Shown: piece by piece, positions 43,804 to 56,635 of the stretch
Numbering within the stretch: position 1 is the stretch's first letter
Layout of the letters: every line of letters begins with the position of its first letter
NCBI GenBank assembly: GCA_015501605.1
Contig: JADNRZ010000002.1
Location: forward strand, 2,232,001 to 2,296,000
DNA length: 64,000 nt
Reading direction: 5' to 3'
Source of the DNA: Panaeolus papilionaceus
Taxonomy: Eukaryota; Basidiomycota; Agaricomycetes; Agaricales
The notes under the pieces: generated by a model
Database searches by the model: none
Told to the model about the DNA's origin: nothing
The model's input: only the letters and a program-made list of their open reading frames with translations
Program-made: the position numbers and the translations under genes

Positions 43804-46800
43804 ATGGAGGTGCGTTTTACAGTTGACTCTATAGACACCTCTCACAAATAGTCTCAGGTCTTTGCACCTTCGAATTCATCAACTGCAGCAGCGGTTACAT
43901 TCATCACCTTTGTCCAGGATCTCAAGAAGAAAACGAAAGCATGGGGTCCCATGATTGAACTTTGCGCCAACGGAGAGAAAACCTTGGAGCGATTTAGATA
44001 CCAATTTCCAGAAGACTGGCTTTACAGTGACCAGCTGCGCGGAGAGTGGAGCGCATACAACGAAATACTCAAGAGAAAGAATGACTCCATTCAGGAGCAG
44101 CTAGGTACGTGTACCACAGCAACCGTGTCTTGTTTTTCTATACTAATTCTTCATCTAGCGGGCCTCCAATTGAAGATTGTGGCCGAGGATAAAATTGTGG
44201 AAAACAAAATTAACGACATTTTGCAAGAGTGGGAGCAAACTCGACCGGTACAGGGCAACATGCGAGCCGACACCGCCATGAACACCATCAACGTCTTTGA
44301 AGGGAAGCTCAACCGCGTACAAGAAGAATACGACTTAGTTTGCCGAGCTAAGGAAGCGCTTGACTTGGAGTTGACGCGCCATACCCGTCTAGACCCTGTC
44401 TTTGAAGAATTACGCGACTTGAAGGCTGTCTGGACCGCACTTTCAGGGATATGGAGTCAGATTAACGAAGTTCGCGAGATTGCATGGTCGACGGTCCAGC
44501 CTCGTAAACTGCGCCAACAAATCGACGGATTGTTGTCATCTACTAAAGACATGCCAACAAGGATGCGCCAATACGCAGCGTTTGAGTATGTTCAGGAAGT
44601 GTTGAAGGGGCTTCTCAAAATGAACTCTACCGTCTCTGAGCTGAAGTCAGAAGCCTTGAAGGACCGTCATTGGAAGCAGCTGTTCAAGAACCTACGAGTT
44701 CCTGCTCAAATCACGTTAAGCTAGTATGTATTCTTTCTATCAATGTTGTCGTTCAGGCTCTAACCAGTATGCTTGTAGCATGACTTTGGGTCAAGTGTAC
44801 GACCTGGATTTGAAGAAGAATGAATCTGTCATCAAAGATGTTATCATTCAAGCACAAGGAGAGGTAGGAACACTATGTCCTGCGTTTGAATGTCTGCTGA
44901 TTGAGCCAATCTAGATGGCATTGGAAGAGTATATTCGCCAGGTCAAGGAAACCTGGACCAGTTACACTTTGGACCTTGTCAACTATCAAAACAAGTGTCG
45001 CCTCATTCGGTGCGTACTTCCTACAACTTAAGATGTGCAATATCTTATTGTCTCGACAGAGGATGGGATGACCTTTTTAACAAGTGTGGGGAGAATTTGA
45101 ATTCGTTGACGGCTATGAAGCTCTCTCCCTATTACAAAGGTCAGCAATTAGTCCTGTTTTGCAGTAATTTCACTAACTCTCCGAGAACAGTCTTCGAAGA
45201 GGAGGTATGATGCCAGGTTTGCATGGGTGCCAGTTAATACTTAACGAATTTTTTTTAGGCGGGATCTTGGGAAGAGAAATTAAACCGAATTCACGTCCTT
45301 TTTGGTGGGTTGCTCTTTACGATCTAGGAAACCTAGTAAACTAATTTAGTCTAGATGTCTGGATTGACGTACAGAGGCAGTGGGTCTATCTTGAAGGCAT
45401 ATTCTCCGGCAGTGCCGACATCAAGCATCTCTTGCCTGTTGAAAGCGCCCGATTCCAAAACATCAACTCCGAATTCTTGACTGTGATGAAGCGTGTCTAC
45501 AAATCTCCCTTCGTCTTAGATGTGATGAATATTCAGGGCATCCAAAAAAGCTTGGAACGCTTAGCTGATCTTCTCAACAAAATCCAGAAGGCCCTTGGTG
45601 AATACCTTGAACGTGAACGGTCTTCCTTCCCTCGTTTCTATTTTGTTGGAGATGAAGACTTGCTGGAGATCATTGGTAATAGCAAGGATATCCTCCGCAT
45701 CATGAAACATCTCAAAAAGATGTTTGCTGGTATTTCGACCGTCAAGCTGGACGAGGATTTGACGCAAATTCAAGGCATGGCTTCTAGGGAAGGCGAGGAG
45801 GTACCCTTCACAGAACCCATCCTGTTGAAGGACTATCCAAAAATCAATGATTGGCTTGCACGTATTGAAACGATGATGCGGTTGTCTTTGGCAAACCTTC
45901 TTACCGATGCCGTTGTAGAACTCCAATCTTTCTACGGCAATGGGCCATTGTCCGGAGAGCAATTTATGACGTGGATGGAGAAGTACCCAGCCCAATTGGT
46001 GACGCTCGCCGTTCAAGTGGCCTGGACAGCGTCTGTTGAAGCTGCGCTTGAGTCTTCACAGCTTCCCCAAGGCTCCCTCGTTGTAATTCATCAAGCATTG
46101 GATCTCCTTGCAGACATTGTGTTGCAGGAACTCAGCCCCGTCACTCGACGCAAATGCGAACACCTAATCACAGAGTTGGTCCACCAACGTGATGTAGCCC
46201 GCTCCCTCATCCATCAAAACGTCTTGGATGCGAAGAATTTCACCTGGCTTTATCAGATGCGCTTCTATCTGGATAAAACAACCGAAAACCCTTTGGATCG
46301 CCTCTCGATTCGAGTCGCTGATGCCAATTTCCCGTATGGATGGGAGTATCTAGGAGTTCCAGATCGACTCGTTCAAACGCCTCTCACAGACCGCGTGTAT
46401 TTGACTCTTACACAGGCACTGGATAGTCAGCTTGGAGGTGCCCCCTTTGGCCCTGCCGGAACGGGTAAGTGTCACAACGATTACTACTCTCCCCTTCTAA
46501 TATATCTATTCCAGGCAAGACAGAATCTGTCAAGGCTCTTGGTGTTCAACTTGGACGCTTTGTTCTCGTTTTTTGTTGTGATGAAACTTTTGATTTCCAA
46601 GCTATGGGACGTATTTTCGTTGGTCTCTGTCAAGTCGGTGCATGGGGATGCTTTGACGAGTTCAACCGTCTGGAGGAGCGCATTCTCAGCGCGGTATCGC
46701 AGCAGGTACAAGCCATTCAACAGGGTCTGGCTTCCCTGGTAAAAAACCCCAACACAGAAATTGAGCTTGTCGGGAAGACGCTCAAGATAAACAAGAATAT

Positions 46801-49800
46801 TGGTGAGTTGGTCGAGACGGAATTTAAGTGTTATAGTGACTCAGTATAATTACAGGGATCTTCATCACTACGAATCCTAACTATGCTGGAAGATCTCAGC
46901 TACCGCCAAATTTGACCAAATTATTCCGACCGTATGTGCCATCAATCATCTTTGGGGTCAAAAAAATCACATTATATCTCTAGCATGGCCATGACTAGAC
47001 CAGATCGTGAACTGATTGCCCAGGTCATGCTGTTCTCCCAAGGTTTCCGTACCGCTGAATCCCTCGCATCCAAAATTGTCCCGTTCTTCAACTTGTGTGA
47101 TGAACAACTGTCACCTCAGCCGCATTACGACTTTGGTCTTCGAGCATTGAAAGCGGTTCTTGCTAGTGCTGGTATATTGAAGAGAGAGAGACTGCAGCGC
47201 ACTGCCATGGAATCAGAAAATCAAGAAGATTTTGCGGTGCTTTCAGATGCTATCTCGGAGCAGATTATTGTCATCCAAAGTGTTACAGAAACCATTGTTC
47301 CGAAGTTGGTGGCCGACGATGTACCTCTCCTGACAAGGTATGGAAACATTATTATATCATGATCGTTCCATCCTGAAAGCACAATTATAGCCTTCTTGCA
47401 GATGTGTTCCCTGGTGTCGACTATATGCCAGTTGACCTTGATGCTCTCAAAGAGCAAATCGTTAAAGTTTGCGCGGAAAGGCGACTGGTTGTTGGAGACC
47501 GGTGGATCGCCAAAATTCTCCAGCTCTATCAAATTCAGAAGATTCAACATGGTTTGATGATGGTTGGACCGTCCGGAAGTGGGAAGACAAACGCATGGCA
47601 GGTCTTGCTGGCTGCATTGGAACGTTTGGATGGTGTGGAGGGTGTCTCCTATGTCATCGATCCCAAAGCAATGCACAAGGACGCCCTCTATGGAACTTTG
47701 GACCCGACAACCCGAGAATGGAACGATGGACTCTTCACGCACGTTCTGCGTAAAATCGTCGACGATGTTCGTGGTGAAAGTGGAAAACGGCACTGGATAA
47801 TTTTCGACGGAGATGTGGACCCTGAATGGGTCGAGAACTTGAACAGGTTTGTCCCTCGAATTGTGTCCTATGATTTTCCTCATGTGTTCTGGCAGTGTAC
47901 TGGACGACAACAAACTCTTAACACTTCCTAACGGAGAGCGTCTAAATCTTCCTCCAAATGTTCGCATCATGTTCGAAGTTGAACATCTCAAGTATGCGAC
48001 ATTGGCTACTGTCAGTCGTTGTGGTATGATCTGGTTCAGCGAGGATGTTGTCGAACCACACATGGTTTATCGCCACTATCTGGAAACTCTTTCATCTGTA
48101 CCACTTGACGCTGACGACGAGGATATGGTGGATCTTATGCGCCGTTCAGACCCCACTACCGACTCATCCGCATCGGCGAATCTTGAAAACCAAAAGCAGA
48201 TTGCTAGCATGCTGGAACGCTACTTTGCCGAAGGCGAACTCGTTAGCTCTGCGTTAGAGTATGCCCAGTCAATCGAGCATATCATGGATTTCACTACAAC
48301 CCGCGCCCTCAATACTTTATTCTCACTCATCAATAAAACAGTCCGCAACATCATTGAATATAATCTCCAACACTCCGACTTCCCCTTGCCACCGGAACGA
48401 GTTGAGCAATATGTTACTAAGCGGCTTCTTCTCAACATCATTTGGGCGTTTTCTGGTGACGCAAAACTGGACCTTCGTGCTGAGATGGGCGAATTCTTGC
48501 GCAAGCAAACGGGTATTGATCTTCCTCCAATGGTTCCCGGCAGCTCCCTCATCGACTTTGACGTTCAAATAACAAACGGGGAATGGGTTGCATGGCAGTC
48601 CAGGGTTCCAGTCATCGAAATCGAGGCGCATGCGGTCACAGCGTCAGATGTAGTCGTACCAACCATGGACACTGTACGCCACGAAGAAGTCCTGTATTCA
48701 TGGCTTTCTGAACACAAGCCCCTCATGCTCTGTGGCCCTCCAGGTTCCGGTAAAACCATGACCCTCTTCAGCGCTTTGAGGAAGCTCCCAGACATGGAAG
48801 TTGTTGGCCTCAACTTCTCCAGCGCAACTACTCCAGAATTGATTTTAAAAACCTTCGAGCAATACTGCGAATACCGCAAGACCCCTAATGGTGTTGTCCT
48901 TGCTCCCATTCAAATTGGCCGATGGCTTGTCGTCTTCTGCGATGAGATCAATTTGCCTGCTGCAGACAAATATGGTACACAACGCGTTATTTCTTTCATC
49001 AGGCAATTGGTGGAATGTGGCGGTTATTGGCGCGTTAGTGATCTGGCATGGGTCAAGCTCGAGCGCATTCAATTTGTTGGAGCATGCAATCCTCCCACCG
49101 ATCCAGGACGTGTACCGTTGAGTCATCGTTTCCTTCGTCACGCTCCCCTCGTTATGGTGGATTATCCTGGAGAAGTATCCCTGAAACAAATTTATGGAAC
49201 GTACAACCGGGCTTTGCTCAAAGTTGTACCGAACCTTCGTGCCTACGCAGAACCGCTCACCGACGCTATGGTCACTTTCTATCTTGCGTCACAAAAACGA
49301 TTCACCACCGACATCCAAGCACACTATGTGTACAGTCCTCGTGAACTTACCCGCTGGGTTCGCGGTATTTACGAGGCAATTAAACCTTTGGAAATGCTCT
49401 CTGTTGAAGGTCTCGTTCGCGTCTGGGCTCACGAAGCCCTTCGTCTGTTCCAAGATCGTCTTGTTACCGAGGAGGAAAGGACTTGGACTGATGAGCACAT
49501 TGACGGGGTCGCTATGGAACACTTCCCCACCATTAATCGAGATGAGGCCTTGAATCGTCCCATCTTGTTCTCAAACTGGACGTCCAAGCATTACATACCT
49601 GTGGACCGAGAAACACTCCGCGAATACACAAAGCAGCGCCTGCGCGTATTCTACGAAGAAGAGCTCGACGTTCCATTGGTGCTTTTCAACGATGTGCTTG
49701 ACCACGTCCTCCGTATCGATCGTGTATTCCGCCAGATCCAAGGTCATTTATTGCTCATTGGCGTGAGTGGGAGTGGCAAGGTTAGTGGTTTGTTCTGACA

Positions 49801-52800
49801 AAAACAGAAGAATAGCACTCACTCCCCGTTCCTTAGACGACTCTTTCACGGTTCGTAGCGTGGATGAACGGTCTCAGCATTTTCCAAATCAAGGTTTCCA
49901 ACAAGTATACAGGCGACGACTTCGACGACGACCTCAGAACTGTGCTACGCAGGTCAGGTTGTAAGGGCGAGAAGATTTGCTTCATCATGGATGAATCAAA
50001 TGTCCTTGACTCTGGATTCCTCGAACGGATGAACACACTTCTGGCCAACGCCGAAGTACCTGGTCTTTTTGAGGGAGACGAACATGCCGCACTCATGACT
50101 GCCTGCAAAGAAGGTTCACAACGTGACGGTCTGATGCTAGACTCTCCGGAGGAACTCTACCGTTGGTTCACTCAGCAAGTAGCCAAAAACTTGCACGTCG
50201 TTTTCACAATGAACCCTCCAGAAAATGGTCTTGCTTCTCGCGCCGCTACTTCACCAGCTTTGTTCAATCGCTGCGTTTTGGATTGGTTTGGAGACTGGTC
50301 CGACCAAGCATTCTATCAAGTGGGCATGGAGTTCACGCACACCCTTGACCTTGACCTTCCTTCCTACAACCCGCCCGTTTACTTCCCGATTGCTTACCGT
50401 GCTCTCTCTGTTCCGCCTGTTCATCGCACAGCAGTCGTCAATGCCCTTGTGCACGTTCATCTATCTTTGCATCAAATTAACCAGCGTCTGAGCCGAAGAC
50501 AGGGTCGCTACAACTATGTTACTCCAAGACATTACCTCGATTTGTACGTCTTTTTTTTTTTTTTTTTTTTTTGTAGATGCACGTTCACTAATCATCCCTT
50601 AGTATCAATCACTACGTGAGGCTCTATACTGAGAAAAGAGACGAACTGGAAGAGCAGCAGCGCCATCTTCATGTCGGATTGGATAAACTCAAAGACACTG
50701 TCACGCAGGTTGAAGAGCTAAGGAAGAGTCTCGCCATCAAACGCTCTCAGTTAGAGGCTAAAGAGGCAGAGGCCAACGAAAAACTGAAGCGCATGGTGGC
50801 AGATCAACAGGAAGCCGAACAGAAGAAATCCGCTTCAATTCAGATTCAGGCGCAGCTCGAAGAGCAAGATAAGCACATCCAAGAGCGACGTGAAGTAGTC
50901 ATGGCTGATTTGGCAGATGCGGAGCCTGCTGTTCTCGATGCACAAGCTGCTGTTAGCAACATTAAACGTCAGCATCTGCAAGAAGTTCGTTCTATGGCCA
51001 ATCCTCCAGAGGCTGTCAAGATTGCTATGGAATCCGTCTGCACTGTTCTGGGTCACAAAATCGACGCTTGGAGGACTGTTCAAGGTATCATCCGCAGAGA
51101 CGACTTCATTCAACGGATTGTCAATTTCGACACAAATGCGCAAATGACAAAGCCCCTTCGGGACTATATGAAAAAGGAGTTCCTGTCCCGCCCCTCCTAC
51201 AACTTCGAAACTGTGCAGCATGCCTCGAAAGCCTGTGGCCCTCTTGTCAAGTGGGTTCTGGCGCAGGTCCGATTCTCAGAAATCCTAGACAAGGTGGAAC
51301 CTCTTCGCAATGAAGTGCAGTCTTTGGAAAAACAAGCAGAAACAACGAAGAAACAGGCAGCAGCGATGGTGCAAATGATCGCTCAGCTCGAAGCCAAGAT
51401 CGAGAAGTACAAGGAGGAGTATGCCCTCCTCATCAGTCAAACCCAGGCCATCAAGTCAGAAATGGAGCGTGTTCTGAGCAAGGTTGATCGCAGTATGAAG
51501 CTTTTGGAGTCTTTGTCCTCGGAACGAGGCCGCTGGGAAGACGGCAGCAGGACCTTTGAGGCAGAGATGTCCACAATTGTCGGTGATGTTTTATTGTCAG
51601 CTGCCTTCTTAGCATACGGTGGTTTCTTCGACCAACATTATCGTGAAGTCATGTGGCAAGAGTGGTCTCATCATCTCACTGAAGCCAACATCAAGTTCAA
51701 ACCCGAGCTGGCATTCACCGAGTATCTTTCCACAGCCGACGACCGTCTCGATTGGCAATCGAAGTCTTTACCATCAGATAACCTCACGACAGAAAATGCC
51801 ATTATGCTCAAGCGCTTTAATCGATACCCCTTAATCATTGATCCCACAGGCCAGGCAACCACCTTCCTACTCAACGCTTACAAGGAGCGCAAAATTACGG
51901 TGACTAGCTTCCTTGATGAATCATTCCTCAAGGTTCTGGAAAGTGCTCTCCGATTCGGAAATCCCCTCCTCATCCAGGATGTCGAGCACCTGGACCCTAT
52001 CCTAAATGCGGTATTGAACAAAGAAATCAGGCGCACTGGAGGTCGCGTACTCATACGTTTGGGAAGTCAAGACATTGACTTTTCTCCTTCCTTCACAATG
52101 TTCCTTTCAACTCGAGACCCCTCAGTAGAATTCTCTCCCGACATCTGCAGTCGTGTAACTTTTGTCAACTTCACGATGACTCGTAGCAGTCTTCAAAGCC
52201 AATCATTGGACCAAGTTCTGAAGGTGGAGCGCCCTGACACTGAAAGGAAGAGGACAGATCTTATGAAGGTCCAGGGAGAGTTCCGTCTCAGGCTTCGCAC
52301 CCTCGAGAAACTCTTGCTACAAGCACTCAATGAATCGACGGGTAACATTCTTGACGACGACAAAGTTATCGACACTTTGGAAACGCTCAAACGAGAGGCA
52401 GCTGAGATTACTCGCAAAGTGGAAGAGACGGAGGTCGTGATGCGAGAAGTCGAGCAAGTTACTGCCGAGTACCTTCCATTGGCGCAGGCGTGTAGCTCTG
52501 TCTTCTTCGTCCTTGAACAACTCAACATTGTTAATCATTTCTATCAATTCTCCCTTCGTTTCTTCCTGGACATCTTCAACTACGTTCTACACCACAACCC
52601 CAACCTCAAGAACGTCACGGACCACGGCCAAAGACGTGACATCCTTCTCAAAGATCTCTTCCTTGTAGTATACAAGAGGACATCCCGCGCATTAATCTAT
52701 CGTGACCATCTCATGCTTGCTATGCTCCTTGTGCAGGTCAAGCTAAGGGGAATAGAAGACATCACAGACGAACTAGAGTTCCTCCTGGAAAGCGGCGAGG

Positions 52801-55215
52801 GAATGATCCCATCGACTCAAACTCAAGATCATGCACTCCTAACCTCAGAGCAGGTGCACCGACTACAAAACTTTGCAAAACAGCCGATATTCAAACCCGT
52901 CGAAGAGCACATATCCTCTCATCCGGACAAATGGATATCGATGCTACAGTCCTCTACGCCTGAGCATGACGTGCCCGCCGTCTGGGAAGCAAGTTCACGT
53001 GAGTTATTATTTTTCTTATGTTCAGACACTATCTGATCAGCATTTTATCAGCTGCTGTGGAGGCGATCCGTAAACTCCTCATAATAAAATGCTTCCGACC
53101 CGATCGTTTGCTTCAGTCGACGGCTTTGTTTGTCCGCCAGATTTTCGAAACTGACCTGGCTGCAGAGGCCACGTTCGATCTGAGTACCTTGGTCGCAGAT
53201 GAAGTGCCAGCAGCTACCCCTGTCGCACTTGTCTCTGTTCCTGGATATGATGCCAGTTATCGTGTCGAGAATCTGATCAAGAATACAGGGGCGCGTTCGA
53301 CATCAGTCGCTATGGGCTCGCAGGAAGGTTTTGCTCTCGCTGATCAAGCAATAGCTGCAGCCTCCCGTCAAGGTACATGGGTGCTTTTGAAGAATGTCCA
53401 CCTTGCACCGTCTTGGTTGGGACAATTGGAAAAGAAGCTGCAAACGCTCAACCCTCATCGCAACTTCCGCCTCTTCCTCACAATGGAAACAAATCCGTCT
53501 ATCCCTGTAAACATCCTGCGCCAGTCTCGTTTGATCATGAACGAACCCCCTCCTGGTATCAAAGCCAACCTTTTGGATTCGCTGCGGTCAATCACTCCCA
53601 ACAGACTCTCCCAAGGACCTGCTGAAAAACTACGGCTGTACTTCCTTCTCGCCTGGTTCCATGCAGTCGTCCAAGAGCGTCTACGCTACGCTCCCCTTGG
53701 CTGGAGCAAGTCATATGATTTCAACGACTCGGATATGGCGTCTGCATTTATTACCATCGACACTTGGCTGACATCGGCCGCGAGGGGTCGTGCCAACATC
53801 GACCCTGCTGCTATACCATGGGACGCTCTACGTACCTTGATCAAACAATCTGTGTATGGTGGAAGAGTTGACAGCGACTTTGACCAAAGGATCTTGGATT
53901 CCTTTGTTGACAACCTGTTCACTGCCAAATCTTACAACGTCGACTTTGACCTCGTTCCTGGCAACACAGGTTTTCAAACGCTATTGGCACCAGAGGGTAC
54001 TAAGATTGAGCAATTCATGACCTGGGTCAACGCTCTTCCTGAAAGGGAACCCCCGGCATGGCTTAGTCTTCCCCCCACTGCCGAACGCGTTATTGCAATT
54101 GCTCAGGGTATGTTTCGTATCTGCCTTTTTGCAAGCCTTGTCCTTACCATTTCATTTTAGGTAATGAGCTGCTTGGCAAAATCCGCAAGATGAGGATGCT
54201 TGCAGACGACGAGGAGGTTGCCAGTGTTAGCACTTCAAAGACCCAAACATCACAGCAACCTGCCTGGATGCGGACATTACTGGAAAGGTGTCGCGAATGG
54301 CTTGCTGAATTACCACCAGTATGTCTATGCTTTATGTATTGCAACGGATCAATTGACTGATTTTTTAAAACAATTCCAGAAATTTAACACCCTGCCCAAG
54401 CTTGCAGCTGAACAACAAGACCCCCTTTATCGCTTATTTGCTCGTGAGGGCAACATAGGTCACAAACTGCTTGGCACCGTGCGCAAAGATATGGAGGATG
54501 TTGTCAAGGTCTGCATGGGTGAACTAAAGCAAACTAACCATCTAAGGACACTGATGAGCTCCTTGACAAAAGGTGACTGGATGTATCAGCAGCTTCGTGT
54601 TCTCGTTGCACTAACATTCTCCTTCCAGGCACTATCCCTACTCACTGGCGACGATACAAAGTTCACAAATCGATGGCCGTCTCTGCATGGATACTGAATT
54701 TCGCCCGACGCCTCCAACAACTAGACCATATCGCCACACTTGATAATTTGACCAATCTCGAGGTCTGGCTTGGGGGTCTTTTCTTCCCAGAAGCTTATAT
54801 TACTGCTACGCGTCAAGCTGTTGCGCATCGCAAGAAATGGAGTTTGGAAACATTGCACATGCGACTTGACATCGAATCTGTCAACGATCCTGGTGCATTT
54901 GTTGTGGGAGGTGCGTACATGTTTGATTTGGATCGAACGTGGTTGCTTATATAGATTTGGGCAGGGCTTGTTCTGGAAGGCGCCTCATGGGCAGATGGCA
55001 TGATGCACCTGAACGACGGGGATGCCGTTCGTCTTAACCCGTCTCAGATTCGTTGGGTACAAGGGGACGACACAACCAGGGCCAACTATGTCAACCTCCC
55101 AGTGTATTTGAACAACGATCGCAGTGACGTCTTGTTCACTGTTGATCTTCCATTTGACAGCGCTACCAGTTCTCTGGTGGCAACTCGCGCTGTCTGTTTG
55201 ACTGCTGGAGGTTAA
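43804..55215 (+). CDS. dhc2: Cytoplasmic dynein heavy chain, motor half (linker, AAA1-6, stalk), no tail
   Basis: 21 exons: join(43804..43809, 43858..44104, 44159..44723, 44779..44863, 44915..45009, 45060..45139, 45191..45204, 45259..45304, 45355..46464, 46515..46802, 46856..46931, 46984..47337, 47391..47846, 47896..49780, 49837..50543, 50603..52998, 53052..54107, 54161..54318, 54380..54572, 54629..54910, 54965..55215), exactly 3449 codons plus stop. The linker begins near residue 1. P-loops: AAA1 GPAGTGKT (745-752), AAA2 GPSGSGKT (about 1048), AAA3 GPPGSGKT (about 1421), AAA4 GVSGSGKT (1763-1770); Walker B examples CFDEFNR and FCDEINLP. The stalk coiled coils and microtubule-binding domain occupy about 2010-2340, and AAA5-6 and the C-terminal domain follow to IRW and the end. 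Full heavy chains have about 4600 residues; the tail (roughly 1150) that binds intermediate chains is absent, and SmE ends the space upstream at 43600. This matches the two-gene dynein heavy chain described for Agaricomycetes. Confidence 0.95.
50551..50572 (+). repeat. 22-base T homopolymer in a dynein intron
   Basis: Twenty-two T follow directly after the GTACGTC donor of the intron 50544..50602. It lies outside the acceptor's normal tract; a decoy TTGTAG follows it, but the frame requires the later CTTAG at 50602. Confidence 0.8.
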
Positions 55216-55323
55216 ATCTTGCTTTCATTATTGATTTTCTTGCTACTGCGTTCGGATATATATATCACTACTTGTAATCTAATTAAATGATACCATGCTT
55301 TTTTATGAAGAACACTCTAATAA

Positions 55324-56489
55324 TTATGTTGGTTTCACACTACTACCCTGTGCTACGTCCAATACTTTCCAATCGATCTCGATGTCAAACTCGGAAAATA
55401 TTTTGCGGGCATTTTCTGCGATGGACTCGAACCCTGAGGTAGCTAAGGCAAGGATGGTAGGACCAGCGCCCGAAAGGCAGATTCCCAGTAAACCGGGATG
55501 AGTGGTTGGAGTAATGTTGGATGTAACTTCTGGCAAACCGGGTATCTACAAAGAAGTTAGAATGTGGAAAGTCTGATAAAGTGAACACTGTACCAATGTT
55601 TTGCGATAGGGTTGGTGCACGCGATCTTTCATCGCCTCGTAGATGAGTTCTGGGTTTGGCGGGTTTTGACCGAGAGCAGTCGTGAGGACAGCCAGTCGTT
55701 GAAGATTAAACACCTGTGTAGATGAGTTTTTTAAAACATGAAATTGTTCGACTAAGAACCACGCACAAGGTCCTTCCTAGAATAGCTTGTAGGGAGCACT
55801 CCGCGGGCTTTGGCGGTGCTCAATTCGAATCGGGGGATGATTGCAACTGCCTTGATAGTTTCTGACCAAGGAAAGCGAATGTAGTGGCCAATACCATGTG
55901 GAGGTTGTGGTGGATTCAGTCCCCAGTCTTCTCCAGCGTCAGGGGGGTATTCAGGAAGGACTTCCGCCAACGGTACGCTTGCGGCCTCGCTTGCCTCCTG
56001 ATCGAGCTCCTTCAGATAAGATCCTACGAAACCACCAACAAGAGCAGCCGTCACATTGTCGGGATGCCTCTCTACCATAAGTGCAAAGTCGAGAAGACGC
56101 TCCGTTGTGAGGTTGAGCTGGCCGAGCTCGTTTCCGAGGAGGACACCTGCGATGACTGCTGCACCTGAGGAACCCAATCCTCGGCCGAAAGGAATTTCAT
56201 TGACGACGTGGATTACGAGGTCAGAAGGAAAAAGACGTATTCCATGACACCTGAGTACGTAGAGAGCGACACGAGTTGTGAGGTTCTTGTAAGGATTGAG
56301 AGGTACTTCATCCGCTCCTTCTCCTGAGTAGGAGATCTTGGGCGAGATATAGGTTTGATGATTTGATTGTGTAGAATGGGAAACGGAAAGAACTAGAGAA
56401 AGAGAAAGAGATAAACCAACGACATCGAAACCTGGACCAATGTTAGCAGAAGTTGCTGGTACAGTTATCTCGAACGACCTAGAAGACAT
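55324..56489 (-). CDS. THR1: Homoserine kinase (threonine biosynthesis)
   Basis: Three exons, complement(join(55324..55545, 55594..55713, 55767..56489)), 354 residues, the normal length. It is a GHMP-family kinase that phosphorylates homoserine with ATP, the step before threonine synthase. Seen: FEITVPATSANIGPGFDVVGL at the start, the ATP-binding GHMP motif PFGRGLGSSGAAVIAG, VERHPDNVTAALVGGFVGSY, and the C-terminal GLLGICLSGAGPTILALA. The ATG at 56489 leads straight into the conserved motif. Its stop is 109 bp from the dynein stop on the other strand. Confidence 0.95.
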
Positions 56490-56635
56490 TTCTTTTTTTT
56501 GCAGAAAGACAAGAAAAAGTTATAAAAATAGTTTAAAAAGAAAATAGAATAAAAACACAAAAGTCTCCTATGTTTGCAAGGTAATGCTATTAACAAACAA
56601 GTGTACGTATTATCTTATCTAATCTCGATAATTAA

